Assembly: GCA_046351095.1 (NCBI GenBank)
Contig: JAXLZC010000001.1
Span: 372,001 to 436,000, forward strand
From: BQWY01 sp046351095
Lineage (GTDB): Bacteria > Nitrospirota > Nitrospiria > Nitrospirales > Nitrospiraceae
Direction: 5' to 3'
Length of the DNA: 64,000 nucleotides
The notes beneath the pieces were generated by a model that worked only from the letters and a program-made list of their open reading frames with translations, ran no database searches and had not been told where the DNA came from. Numbering within the stretch: the first letter of the stretch is position 1; every line of letters starts with the position of its first letter. Both the position numbers and the translations under genes were made by a program. Shown in pieces: positions 52,959 to 62,083 of this stretch.

Positions 52959-54662
52959 TCATTTCCCGCGAAAGCCATACAGCAGCGTGATGTTGATGCG
53001 GCGTGTGCAATAGCTGTCTTCGAACGAGACATCGTCCGTTTCGTGGAACAGGTCGGAGTTGAAGATCACGGCGCGATTGCAGCGGTAGGGCACACGGACC
53101 ATGTTCGCGCCGCTTGCACGCAAGAACTCGTCGATCTTGGCGCGATTCTGCTGGCTGTTGTACGCCCTAAAATTCCAGTCCGCAGGCGCTTCCTTATCCC
53201 ACACGAGCAACCCGCCGGTCTCCGGATTGCGATTGGCTTCGTCCGGGGTGACCCAAAAATTGACGTTCACCGCGGCGGCGTCCGCATGCATGCCGAGCCC
53301 GCGGCGCGCGCTGTCGTGTTTGAACGACCAGGACTGCGTCAGGCGATGCTGTCCGAAGATTCTGGGAAACCGCAGACGTAACTCCTCGGCGATTTGAAAC
53401 AACAATGGCGTCGCGAATCCGTCGCCGATGAAGGCGCCGAGGTAGCCGTTATCGTATTCCTTTTTCCAGATCGTGGCTTCCCAACAGAATCGACGCATCG
53501 CCGTCAGCGCCGCGGGTGTGAGCAACTGATCGACAGTGATCAACTCCGGTTGCTGCGCAAGCCACCGGCGTTCGATCTCCTCCACGTCCAAATCCGGATT
53601 GACCGCCGGTCCGTCGAGTCGTGGTGCCGCGCTTGGATAGACCACACGGTTCCAGGACGGATGAAGCGCGTCTGCATCCTCCGGTGCGAGCGACACCCAG
53701 GTGTCGTTCGGGAAGGTCGCATCCGCCGCAGCACGCACACTTCGGAGCGAGGTCGCATAGGTGGACCATTCGGGAGCCAGCAGACCTTGTCTTTGCAAAT
53801 ACGCAAGTTGCTCTTCGTCGTGTTTCAGCCGCGCGCGGGACACGCGACCGGGTCGTACGGTGCCGCCATGGTCATGTTTCAGGCGGGCGGCGCGATCGAG
53901 GTGGCGGCAGGCGTCGTCCCCATGCCCTTCCCAAATGGTGAGTAAGCCCAGGTGATAGTGGCTCTTCCATTGCCCTGGTGCTGCCGCCTGTGCGGTCTCG
54001 AAGGCGGTGCGTGCTTCGGCGTACCGTCCGGCGTCCATCAACAACAGGCCGAGGTTATTGGCAGCTTCGACGTGGGTTACTTTGTTCCGCAAGGCCTCCC
54101 GATATTCGGCCTCGGCGTCAGAATCTCGCCCTAGTTCGCGCAGGACGACACCACGATTATTGTGGAGATCGGCGAGGGTGGCTGCAGGACTCCCGCGTCC
54201 AATGGTGGCCTGCGACAGCGCGAGCCGATACTGCTCGTCGGCCGCCGCGTATTGTCCGAGGTCGCGCAAGGTGTTGCCGAGGTTGCTCAGGGCTTCCACG
54301 TAGCGTGGGTTGAGCGCGATCGCTTGCCGATAGGCCTCGGCGGCCTCCTCCAACCGACCCTGTTTCTGGCGGACCACACCGAGATTAAACCGAAAGGTCG
54401 GTTGTCGTGCATCCGTGGCGATCGCTTGCTCAATCAATCGGCAGGCTTCGTCCAAACGGCCGTACCGGTAGGCGATGAGACCGAGCAGATGGTTCGCCTC
54501 GGCGTGCGTTTGGTCTTGCGTCAGGATTGATTGATAACAGGCGGCGGCATCGGGGAGCCGACCCGCTTGGTGGTGCGCGCGGCCTTCGGACAGCCACTGC
54601 TGACATTGCTGAGCGACGGCAAACGGCGACGCCCCTTGTGCGCGACGTTCGTGACGATTCAT
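52959..54662 (-). CDS. TPR protein fused to a 2OG-Fe(II) oxygenase domain
   Basis: A 567-residue protein: about seven TPR repeats (residues about 25-270; e.g. HAEANHLLGLIAYRYGRLDE, YVEALSNLGNTLRDLGQYAA) and a C-terminal 2-oxoglutarate/Fe(II) dioxygenase. The metal triad is His459 and Asp461 in LGMHADAAAVNVNFW and His540 in DLFHETDDVSF; Arg554 or Arg555 in TRRINITLLYG binds 2-oxoglutarate. Such enzymes hydroxylate proteins or small molecules; the TPR part probably recognises the target. No signal peptide is seen. It lies about 90 bp from the tRNA-Gly on the same strand. Confidence 0.85.
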   Translation of the reverse strand: MNRHERRAQGASPFAVAQQCQQWLSEGRAHHQAGRLPDAAACYQSILTQDQTHAEANHLLGLIAYRYGRLDEACRLIEQAIATDARQPTFRFNLGVVRQKQGRLEEAAEAYRQAIALNPRYVEALSNLGNTLRDLGQYAAADEQYRLALSQATIGRGSPAATLADLHNNRGVVLRELGRDSDAEAEYREALRNKVTHVEAANNLGLLLMDAGRYAEARTAFETAQAAAPGQWKSHYHLGLLTIWEGHGDDACRHLDRAARLKHDHGGTVRPGRVSRARLKHDEEQLAYLQRQGLLAPEWSTYATSLRSVRAAADATFPNDTWVSLAPEDADALHPSWNRVVYPSAAPRLDGPAVNPDLDVEEIERRWLAQQPELITVDQLLTPAALTAMRRFCWEATIWKKEYDNGYLGAFIGDGFATPLLFQIAEELRLRFPRIFGQHRLTQSWSFKHDSARRGLGMHADAAAVNVNFWVTPDEANRNPETGGLLVWDKEAPADWNFRAYNSQQNRAKIDEFLRASGANMVRVPYRCNRAVIFNSDLFHETDDVSFEDSYCTRRINITLLYGFRGK

Positions 54663-54819
54663 CGGCGGCGCCTCACAGAAAATCGGCGACAGGTCACGGG
54701 ACGCCTGGAGACTAGCGCAGGGGAGGGAAGGAGGTCAAAGTGGACGTGAAGCGGCCTGCGGCGAACGGCAGCGCTAGCCAAGAGGTGACGAGCGATACGC
54801 GAGGTCGTGCGAGAGTGGA

Positions 54820-56238
54820 CTAGCTGGCTTTCGCGAGGGGCGGCGCTTCGCTGCGTTGCTTGACGATGTCGAACGCCGCGATGCGATAGGCTTCGGCGTA
54901 GGTCGGGAAGTTGAAAATGGTCTCCAAGAAGACATCGACGGGATTGCCGTTCAGGAGCGCCATTTCGGCCAGGTGGATCAACTCGGTCGCGTTGTCGCCG
55001 ATGACCTGCACGCCCAACATTTGTTGGCCGTCTGGCCCGGCGATGATCTTCAAGAGGCCGTTGCGCGTGCTGGCGATTTGCCCCTTGGCCACTTCGTCGA
55101 AGTTGGCGCGCCCGACGTAGATGTTGCGGAAGCGGGCGCGAGCTTTGGTCTCGTCGAGTCCGACGCTCGCCATTTCCGGAATTGTGTACACACCCATCGG
55201 GATCAGGTGATCCATCGAGCCGACCGGCTTTCCCAACGCATGGCTGACGGCACGACGTCCCTGTTCCATAGCGGCGGAGGCCAAGGACGGAGGACCAGCC
55301 ATGTCGCCCACCACGTAGATGTGGGGGACGGAGCTTTGATTATTCTGGTCGACGGGGATGAAGCCCTTTTCGTTGGTCGTGAGACCGGCCGCGTCGATAT
55401 TCAAATCTTCGATGTTCGGTTGGCGGCCCAGCGCGACCAACATCTTTTCCGTCTTGATGATCGGGCCGTTCGACAGGGTAGTGGTGACGGCCGAAATGCC
55501 GTCCCATGACACCGATTCGATCTTGGCGCCGCCGCAGTAGCGACCGCCGCCATCTTGGAAGGCCGCGATATACCGGTCGACGATTTCCGGATCCATAAAA
55601 CGCAATGGGCGCGAGGACACGTCGATCAACGTGACTTCCACACCGAGCAACGAAAAGATCGACGCATATTCGCAGGCGATGACGCCGGCACCCAAGATCG
55701 CCAACGACTTGGGCAAATAAATCATCGAGAGAATCGAATCGCTGTCGAGGATGTGCTCATGGTCGACCGGCGCGAACGCCGGCTGCTTTGGGCGCGAGCC
55801 GGTGGCCAACACGATGACGTCGCCGTGCAACTGCTGCGTCTGGCCGTCCACCGTGGTCATCTCCAACACATGGTCGGAGACGAATTGGCAACAGCCGTGG
55901 AGAAACGTAATGTGGTTACGTTTGAGCTGTGCGGTCATGTAGCGGCTATGCGCCTCCATGACCTCGGAGAGGCGATGCATGAGGATGCCGACCTCGATGC
56001 CTTCCTTCAGTTGGCAGTCGAAGGCTTGGGCGCCGCGTTTGATGCGGTCGAGGCTCAGCGCCGTCTCGCGTAACGTTTTGCTGGGAATGGTCCCGCGGTA
56101 GACGCAGCCGCCGCCGAGCCCCTGCTCGCGCTCGATAACGGCGACCTTCTTGCCGGCTTTGGCGGCCATGACGGCGGCCTTCTGGCCGGCCGGCCCGCTG
56201 CCGACGATCAACATGTCGTAGTGGACGGTGACGCTCAT
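54820..56238 (-). CDS. sthA: Soluble pyridine nucleotide transhydrogenase
   Basis: A 472-residue FAD protein of the pyridine nucleotide-disulfide oxidoreductase family. In place of the CxxxxC redox pair it has C45-V-Y-R-G-T50 (GGGCVYRGTIPSKTLRE), the signature of Si-specific transhydrogenase SthA, which equilibrates NADPH and NAD+. FAD motif IVGSGPAGQKAAVMA and NAD motif ILGAGVIACEYASIF are present, and the C-terminal region (NFPTYAEAYRIAAFD) is typical. Its start overlaps the stop of the upstream HDOD gene by four bases. Confidence 0.94.
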   Translation of the reverse strand: MSVTVHYDMLIVGSGPAGQKAAVMAAKAGKKVAVIEREQGLGGGCVYRGTIPSKTLRETALSLDRIKRGAQAFDCQLKEGIEVGILMHRLSEVMEAHSRYMTAQLKRNHITFLHGCCQFVSDHVLEMTTVDGQTQQLHGDVIVLATGSRPKQPAFAPVDHEHILDSDSILSMIYLPKSLAILGAGVIACEYASIFSLLGVEVTLIDVSSRPLRFMDPEIVDRYIAAFQDGGGRYCGGAKIESVSWDGISAVTTTLSNGPIIKTEKMLVALGRQPNIEDLNIDAAGLTTNEKGFIPVDQNNQSSVPHIYVVGDMAGPPSLASAAMEQGRRAVSHALGKPVGSMDHLIPMGVYTIPEMASVGLDETKARARFRNIYVGRANFDEVAKGQIASTRNGLLKIIAGPDGQQMLGVQVIGDNATELIHLAEMALLNGNPVDVFLETIFNFPTYAEAYRIAAFDIVKQRSEAPPLAKAS

Positions 56239-57104
56239 AACGACAAACTGTTCACCACGGTTTTCACCATGTCCTGCGCGGCGACGAGCGCCGCTAAATC
56301 CTTCGGATACAAATTCAGATCGGCGTAGGCGGGATGGTCGTAGAGCACTTCCACGCTCATCTCGTCCTGGCCGAGAATAAAGGTCGCGAAGCGGTGCGCC
56401 ACAGTGGCGGTCATCACTTCTTGCTTGAAGTTCGGTGCCTGGTCGTAGTCGAGATAATGCGCGATGGCTTCACGCACCTGGGCCGGCAATGCCCACTTGT
56501 CGCCCATCAACGCCCCGAACTGCACGTGGTGATCTTCCACCAACTGCGTGATGAAGGCGGGGTCCGCGGGAATATTCAATTCCTTGGCCAATTTGATGCT
56601 TGTATTCAGGACGACCGGCTTGCCGATAGCGTGGAGCAGCCCGCAGATGTAGGCGCTTTCCAGGTTCGCCCGCTTGAGCTTCGCCACTTCCTTTGCGTAG
56701 GCGCCGCTCGCCACTGCGTGCCACCACATGCCTTCCAACGTTTTCTCGAACCCCGGCGCTTGGAACGTCCCCGCTTTCAACGACACGGTGAAGGCGATTT
56801 CCGACAACAGATTGATGCCGAGCATCGAGACGGCATGTTGCAACGAGACGATCGGCACACGCGGCATGTAGGCCGGCGAGTTGGCGATCCGCAACACATG
56901 CGCCGCAAGCGCTTGGTCTTGATGGATGAGGCTGGCGAACTTCGCCGCATCCGAGTTCGGGTCGTTCACGAGCGCCAACACCTGCGTGGCCACGCGTGGG
57001 AGCAGGGGCAATTGGATATTGCCGCTGGCGACGCGTTCGTTGAGCGCCTGTTCCATGCGCTGACAGGTTTCGGGGCTTAACGTGGTGGGCGTCTGTGTGG
57101 GCAT
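56235..57104 (-). CDS. HDOD domain protein
   Basis: A 289-residue cytoplasmic protein, nearly all HDOD: LPLLPRVATQVLALVNDPNS, then HVLRIANSPAYMPRVPIVSL, SLQHAVSMLGINLLSEIAF and ICGLLHAIGKPVVLNTSI. HDOD proteins are usually signalling scaffolds without known catalysis. It is translationally coupled to sthA (overlap of four bases). It could tie redox balance to a signalling pathway; that is inference. Confidence 0.9.
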   Translation of the reverse strand: MPTQTPTTLSPETCQRMEQALNERVASGNIQLPLLPRVATQVLALVNDPNSDAAKFASLIHQDQALAAHVLRIANSPAYMPRVPIVSLQHAVSMLGINLLSEIAFTVSLKAGTFQAPGFEKTLEGMWWHAVASGAYAKEVAKLKRANLESAYICGLLHAIGKPVVLNTSIKLAKELNIPADPAFITQLVEDHHVQFGALMGDKWALPAQVREAIAHYLDYDQAPNFKQEVMTATVAHRFATFILGQDEMSVEVLYDHPAYADLNLYPKDLAALVAAQDMVKTVVNSLSL

Positions 57105-57409
57105 AGGTATCTCCAGGCTATGCAGACATCCGTCTGCTACTGCTCTTTTCGGCGTTCGAGACCGGAATCTTGAATCATGTTGGACCGTCTTTCGACGGCA
57201 CTATTCTTGACGATGAAGCCATGACAGCCTGCCCCAAGCGGCCTATACTTGGGCCCGCTCGACCCAGCGATCTCGATGGCGTGACTCGATGACTCGAAGC
57301 GCCTGTGTCGAGAGATCGGCTCACTGTCATCTTGACTGTACATCGGGAAGACGGAACCGCCAAACGAATGCGAAATTGTGTCCCGCCTGTTCTCTAGGGG
57401 GAGGCCTGT
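57105..57409. other. Divergent intergenic region
   Basis: 305 bp between the HDOD gene (minus) and the lipoprotein gene (plus). I see only short frames without family features. Both promoters should lie here; no strong hairpin or repeat is apparent. Confidence 0.45.
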
Positions 57410-57844
57410 ATGGATACAGCCGGCTTAGCGCGGTGCAGAGACCTGGCGGCGATGCTGTGTATGGTCTTGCTCTGTATCATCGGCGGAGGGTGTGGGACAC
57501 AGCCGAAGACGCAGGAGGGGACGACCGTCGGTGGAGCCGAACAGGCCTCCGTGTTGACCCCGACCGAGCGGGCGGACATTCAGCGAAAAGTCCAGGCGGA
57601 ACTCGATCTGTTCGATGCGGGCATTCAATCGATCCAAATGCGGTGGGACCAGATGTCTGCGGATACGAGGCGCCGTGCGGAAGCCTCCGTCGAAGACTTG
57701 CAACGCCGCAAGGAGGAAGCTCGCCGCCGCTTGGCCGAAATCGCCCTCGCGAGCGATCTGACCGTGCAGCGACTCCGTGGGGGATTGTCCGCACTGATGG
57801 ACGACATTCGCACCCGCTACAACCGCCTCATCGGCGAGCGGTAG
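57410..57844 (+). CDS. Coiled-coil lipoprotein
   Basis: A 144-residue lipoprotein: hydrophobic N-terminus (AAMLCMVLLCIIGGGC) with a lipobox Cys near residue 28, then a long charged helix (RRRAEASVEDLQRRKEEARR) to the C-terminus. It probably sits in the inner or outer membrane facing the periplasm as an extended coiled coil. GGGGGAGG ends seven bases before the ATG. Family not recognised; convergent with the TPR gene. Confidence 0.65.
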   Translation: MDTAGLARCRDLAAMLCMVLLCIIGGGCGTQPKTQEGTTVGGAEQASVLTPTERADIQRKVQAELDLFDAGIQSIQMRWDQMSADTRRRAEASVEDLQRRKEEARRRLAEIALASDLTVQRLRGGLSALMDDIRTRYNRLIGER

Positions 57845-57853
57845 TCTCCTCGA

Positions 57854-58969
57854 TTAGTCGGGCTGTCGAATCGTTGTTGCGTGGAGTCGAGCTCGTGCTC
57901 TTCTATTGTGCGCGGCTTCGACGAGCGGTTGAAGTACCGCAATCTTGGCTTCAACCTCTGGAAAGTGGCCGAGTATGTCACGAGCTTTCGTAAAGTAGTG
58001 GAGCGATTGCTCGAGCTGTCCCATGTCTTCGTAGACATATCCAAGGTGATAGTAGGCTTCGAACTCTTCAGGGTTTTTGGGGATCGATCGTTCCAGCACA
58101 ACAGCGGCTTCCTGGCTGCGCCCAGACCAATTGAGCGACCAGCCGAGTTGTTGATCGACGTCGTAGGTTGGATGCCGGGGCGCCAGGTCCGTGAGTAGTG
58201 CGATGCTTTCCTCGTAGCGTTGTGCGAACCCGAGTGTTGACCCGAGCCACAAGATGTACTCATGGTCGGCCGGATAGAGTCGCGCATAAGCTCTGCCCGC
58301 CTCTACGACGTCGCTCCACCGTTGATGGTTGCTGTAGTATTGAATGAGGCGTTTCTGGGGTTCCCGCGCCGTTGGAGTCAACTGCAAGATATCCTTCGTG
58401 TAGTAGGCTTCATCCCGTTCGATGCCGACGATCCAGGGTACGTGGAAGTACCCAGCTCTTGTCCTGAGCGCAACATGTTCGCCTCCCCACAGGTCTCGAG
58501 CCTCACCGTATATGAGCGGCATCGAGAACTGTTCCGTCGCATCGTTTCCCATCCGGATCGTGGCAAGTTCAGACGGTAGCGCGCCGAAGAAGCCTCGGCG
58601 AACGCCTGCTTTCGAGGCAAGCAGCACCTCGTGATCGACGACGGGGGAGGTGTCGAGTTTTGCATTGGCGTAGAGAAAGAGCGCTCCGTACACAAACACT
58701 CTCGTCGCGATGCCGAGCCACCAGGCTGCACGATCTAGGGCCATGCCCCAGCGATACCGGCGACGTTCCGGGCCCAGGAGATCTTGTCCCCACGCGGCGC
58801 ATTCGGCGAGGCCGACGACGGCAGCAATCCATGGGAGCAGCGCAAATCCCCATCCGCTTGGTAAGCGATAGGTCGTGAAGATCTGCCCGGCCCAGAGTGC
58901 AACGGCCGCCGTCAGGAGATGGCGGTGGGTCTTGGGCAGCAAGAGCCGGTAGATATCGTCCCGACGCAT
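57854..58969 (-). CDS. Membrane protein with C-terminal TPR repeats
   Basis: A 371-residue protein with three N-terminal membrane segments (ALLPWIAAVVGLAECAAWG, WWLGIATRVFVYGALFLYAN and an earlier weaker one at about residues 20-35), a middle domain, and C-terminal TPR repeats (YILWLGSTLGFAQRYEESIA, EAYYHLGYVYEDMGQLEQSL). It lies 21 bp downstream of the broken TPR gene and could be part of the same system. No enzymatic motif. Confidence 0.7.
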   Translation of the reverse strand: MRRDDIYRLLLPKTHRHLLTAAVALWAGQIFTTYRLPSGWGFALLPWIAAVVGLAECAAWGQDLLGPERRRYRWGMALDRAAWWLGIATRVFVYGALFLYANAKLDTSPVVDHEVLLASKAGVRRGFFGALPSELATIRMGNDATEQFSMPLIYGEARDLWGGEHVALRTRAGYFHVPWIVGIERDEAYYTKDILQLTPTAREPQKRLIQYYSNHQRWSDVVEAGRAYARLYPADHEYILWLGSTLGFAQRYEESIALLTDLAPRHPTYDVDQQLGWSLNWSGRSQEAAVVLERSIPKNPEEFEAYYHLGYVYEDMGQLEQSLHYFTKARDILGHFPEVEAKIAVLQPLVEAAHNRRARARLHATTIRQPD

Positions 58970-58990
58970 GAGAAAAACTCCAGCGGTTCC

Positions 58991-59333
58991 TTATCGGACG
59001 TTCGCCGTGACATACGGCAAGTTTCGAAGTGCCGTTACGTTGCCGGGGTTCAACTGAAGCAGTCGGTAAAAGCAGCTCTGGGCTCGATTGAAGTCGCCGG
59101 TGCGATACAGCAGCGAGCAGTAGCCCTCGTGAAAGGGGATGCTGTCTGTCCGTGCCGGAGCAGCGAGTTCGTATTCTTCTAAGGCTTCTGCAAAGCGGCG
59201 TTGTTGCACCAACGAGACGCCGAGTCCGATGTGGGCCTCTGCTGATCCTGGAGAGAGACAGGGCCTGTCGATAGGTGGAGATCGAGTCCTCAATACGGTT
59301 CATGACGGCATAGGTATAGCCCAGATCATTGTA
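58991..59333 (-). pseudogene. TPR protein, 3' remnant after stop and frameshift
   Basis: After the TAG that ends the upstream TPR frame, the same frame continues YNDLGYTYAVMNRIEDSIST YRQALSLS for about 30 codons, as a TPR repeat would, and then changes to the frame that reads SPGSAEAHIGLGVSLVQQRR, another perfect TPR. The switch lies in a CTCTCTC run near 59258-59265; adding one CT unit restores the join ALSLSPGSAEAH. This piece ends at TGA 58991. Both lesions make a truncated gene. Confidence 0.7.
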
Positions 59334-60458
59334 CTAGCGAACCTCTGTGGGAGTGTGTTCGATGGCCTCTACGAAGTGTGCGAGGGCCTGTTCGAACTCG
59401 CCGAGCTCTCGATACATGCGGCCCACTTCTGCAAGTCGTTCTGAGGAGGTGGGGGTGCGCGCGAGCGCCGATTTCGCGATGGTCAAGCCTTGGTGCAGGT
59501 CTCCGAGTTTGGCCGTGACAAGTTGTGCAAAGGCCCTTGAGTAGAGTGGGTCGTCCGGGGACGCATTACGTGCGGCTTCCCGCATACGGTATTCCCCGGA
59601 CAAGTCGCCGCGGTCTGAATAGGCAATGGCTGCCCAGTGCAGCGCATCGGCGTTGTGCGGATTGCTTGCAACAGATTGTTGGAACGCTTCGAAGGCCTCT
59701 TCCGGTTGTTGTGAGCGATAGTGCACGACGCCGATCGTGAGGTAGGCTTCATCCGGATAGTCCCCTTTGTCGATGGCGTTCCGTGCTGCGCGAACAGCAA
59801 GCGGACCATTCGATCTGTCGACGACCCTGAGTAAACGATAGTAGTGGGCTAGTAAGCAAAGAGGCTGATTTTCGGACGATTGTCTCGCAAGCCCTCCGGC
59901 GGTATCCAGGATATCCAGCACCGCGAAACTCCAGGCTCCCACGGCATCAGGACGAAGGGCCTGTTTCAGATCATCGAGTGCCGCGCGATGCTGTCCCAAC
60001 TTCGTATGGGCAATCGAAGCCAGAATCCATGCTTCTCGTTGATGTGGAGCATACGCGAGGATGTCCCGCGCATGCTCCAACGCCAAGATCCAGTCGTGTG
60101 TCCCTAGCGCGATCTGTCCGGCAAGCAAGTGGGCGTCGGTTGTCCATGTTTTCCCAAGATATTCGGCATCAAGTCGTGTACGGGCCTCTGTGAGGTCGCC
60201 TGTGAGGAATGCGCTTGAGACCGATGTCTTGTCGACGTGGTGGAATTCCGCAGCCTCGCGCAGACTCACCTTGTACGCCTGTGCGGCTCGGTCGTACTGC
60301 CCCAGTACGTACCACAGATGTCCGCTGACACTCGTTGTGCGTAGAGGGAGTACCGTTGCTATGGGATCGGTGAAGAGAGTGGCATCAAGAAAATAGAACG
60401 CGAGGATGGGAGCCGCGACGGCAAATCTCACCCATATGGGAATGCGTAGAGATTCCAT
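59334..60458 (-). pseudogene. TPR membrane protein, N-terminal part ending at TAG
   Basis: A 374-residue frame with an N-terminal membrane segment (FAVAAPILAFYFLDATLF) and many TPR-like repeats (HLWYVLGQYDRAAQAYKVSL, EAYLTIGVVHYRSQQPEEAF, ERLAEVGRMYRELGEFEQAL). It ends FVEAIEHTPTEVR at a TAG (59334-59336), in the middle of a TPR. The truncated product might still be made, since eight or so repeats remain. The gene would be about 487 residues without the lesions. Upstream in the same frame a TGA (60480) ends a short frame; see rejected notes. Confidence 0.7.
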
Positions 60459-60719
60459 GGGAAGATCCAGTAGAGAGCATCATAGGAAGCCTACCAATTG
60501 TTCGGGTGGCGTCAATCGAGTCCAGTCGCCTATGCGTTTCAGGCGGGCGAGGTTCAGAAGAGATTGGCAGCGAGTGCGCATTGAAGCAGTTTGGTGAACG
60601 GATACCTCGGTCGAGTCTCCAAGGTGGGTACGATCCCAGCACATCGTTGTGCAGGTCCCGCTCGCCTGCTCGTCAATTGAGTCCCACCTCATGAGTTTGA
60701 TAGGGTGGGTCTTTCTCCT

Positions 60720-61679
60720 ATGAGTGTATCCACACCGTCATATCGGTATGCGCTGTATCCCGGTTGCGCCGCGCAAGGGGCGACGCCGGAGTTGTATCAC
60801 TCCACCATGGCGATTTTGCCACGATTGGACATCGAGGTGGTCGAGCTGAAGGCGGCGGCGTGTTGCGGAGCGGGCGTGGTGGCTGAAGCCGACCCGGATG
60901 CTGCGCTGGCTGTGAACGCTCGGACGTTTGCGCAAGCCGAAGCCCTGCATCTGGACATCATGACTATTTGCGGAACCTGCCAAGGCGTCATGAGCGCGGC
61001 GAATCGTCGACTCAAAAACGAGCCCGATACGTTGGCGCGGATGAACGCGCTGCTTTCGCGCGACGGATTGCACTACCGCGGAACGATCCAGGTGAAGCAT
61101 TTGTTGTGGATCGTCGTAAAGGACATTGGACTGGCGCGCCTGCGGCGAGAGGTGCGTGTTCCGCTCGACCGTCTTCGGCTGGCGCCGTTTTATGGGTGCT
61201 ATATGCTGCGGCCCTCGTGGGAACTCGGGTTCGACGATCCGGAAAATCCCTCGTCCTTGGAGAAGGTGATTCGCGCCGTGGAAAGCGAGCCGGTGTCCTA
61301 TGCCGGACGAACCAAGTGTTGCGGATTTCCAGTCATTCTGGAGCGCGAAGCCATTGCCATGGCGATGGCGGGGCAAAATATGAAAAGCGCAGAGGACGAG
61401 GGCGCACACGCTATGGTGACGCCCTGTCCCCTATGCCATATGAGTTTGGACATCTATCAGGAGCGAGCGGGGAGGGCGGTGGGTACGGCGCTCAATATGC
61501 CGATCTTGCATGTGCCGCAGTTGTTGGGGCTCGCGATGGGGATCGCACCTCGTGAGCTAGGTCTACACCGGCATCTGGTGTCGGTCGAGTCGCTGCTCCG
61601 ACGGGTCGGGCCTGAAGTGCTTGGAGTAGCCTCCGCTCAGGTTGCAGGTGCGCCGAGTTCCTCGCGAGGGCCGAGTTGA
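60720..61679 (+). CDS. HdrB-like CCG-domain protein
   Basis: A 319-residue protein with two cysteine-rich CCG modules as in heterodisulfide reductase subunit B and SdhE-type subunits: YPGCAAQG, AAACCGAGVV, ICGTCQGVM; then FYGCYMLR, TKCCGFPVIL, TPCPLCHMSLD. These bind noncubane 4Fe-4S clusters and carry electrons or reduce disulfides. In some lithotrophs such a subunit replaces the membrane anchor of succinate dehydrogenase. No succinate dehydrogenase or HdrA gene is in the window. The ATG at 60720 precedes the conserved start; no clear Shine-Dalgarno. Confidence 0.9.
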   Translation: MSVSTPSYRYALYPGCAAQGATPELYHSTMAILPRLDIEVVELKAAACCGAGVVAEADPDAALAVNARTFAQAEALHLDIMTICGTCQGVMSAANRRLKNEPDTLARMNALLSRDGLHYRGTIQVKHLLWIVVKDIGLARLRREVRVPLDRLRLAPFYGCYMLRPSWELGFDDPENPSSLEKVIRAVESEPVSYAGRTKCCGFPVILEREAIAMAMAGQNMKSAEDEGAHAMVTPCPLCHMSLDIYQERAGRAVGTALNMPILHVPQLLGLAMGIAPRELGLHRHLVSVESLLRRVGPEVLGVASAQVAGAPSSSRGPS

Positions 61680-61708
61680 TCAATGGTTTACCTAAAGGAT
61701 GCTAGGAA

Positions 61709-62026
61709 ATGAAGGTTATCAATCTTTCTGACTATCAAGCGTTTAGCGCTGAGAAGATGAAGAAGAACAATATCTTCGAAACGCCGAGGTTTTTCTGCGA
61801 TGTCTACTGCTTCGAGCCGGGCCAAGAACAGAAGGGGCATATCCATGGCGAGCAGGACAAGGTCTATCTGGTGCTCGACGGGCAGGGGACCTTTCAGGTC
61901 GGTGCGGAGAAACAAGTGCTCGGTCCAGGGCAGGGAACGATGGCTCCCGCCGGCGAAGCACACGGTGTGAAGAATCACACACAGTCTCGGCTAAAAGTTC
62001 TCGTGTTTGTTGCGCCGAATCCCTGA
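61709..62026 (+). CDS. Cupin-domain protein
   Basis: A 105-residue single-domain cupin: first motif GHIHGEQDKVYLVLDGQGTF, second motif APAGEAHGVKNHTQ, giving a likely metal site of two His, Glu/Gln and His. Cupins of this size act as isomerases, dioxygenases or ligand sensors. TAGGAA lies just before the ATG. It lies 30 bp after the HdrB-like gene on the same strand. Confidence 0.88.
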   Translation: MKVINLSDYQAFSAEKMKKNNIFETPRFFCDVYCFEPGQEQKGHIHGEQDKVYLVLDGQGTFQVGAEKQVLGPGQGTMAPAGEAHGVKNHTQSRLKVLVFVAPNP

Positions 62027-62083
62027 TACTTAGTTCCCCGTGGTCGGGCTCAGGACTTCTGTGCAGAGGTGACAGCGAGCCTC

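Noticed and set aside
60480..60692. Minus-strand frame with LARLKRIGDWTRLTPPEQLV, in frame upstream of the broken TPR gene and ended by TGA
   Set aside because: It resembles the N-terminus of lasso-peptide B2/transglutaminase-like proteins, but only about 33 residues remain and no start signal is seen. It could be a remnant; too short to call.
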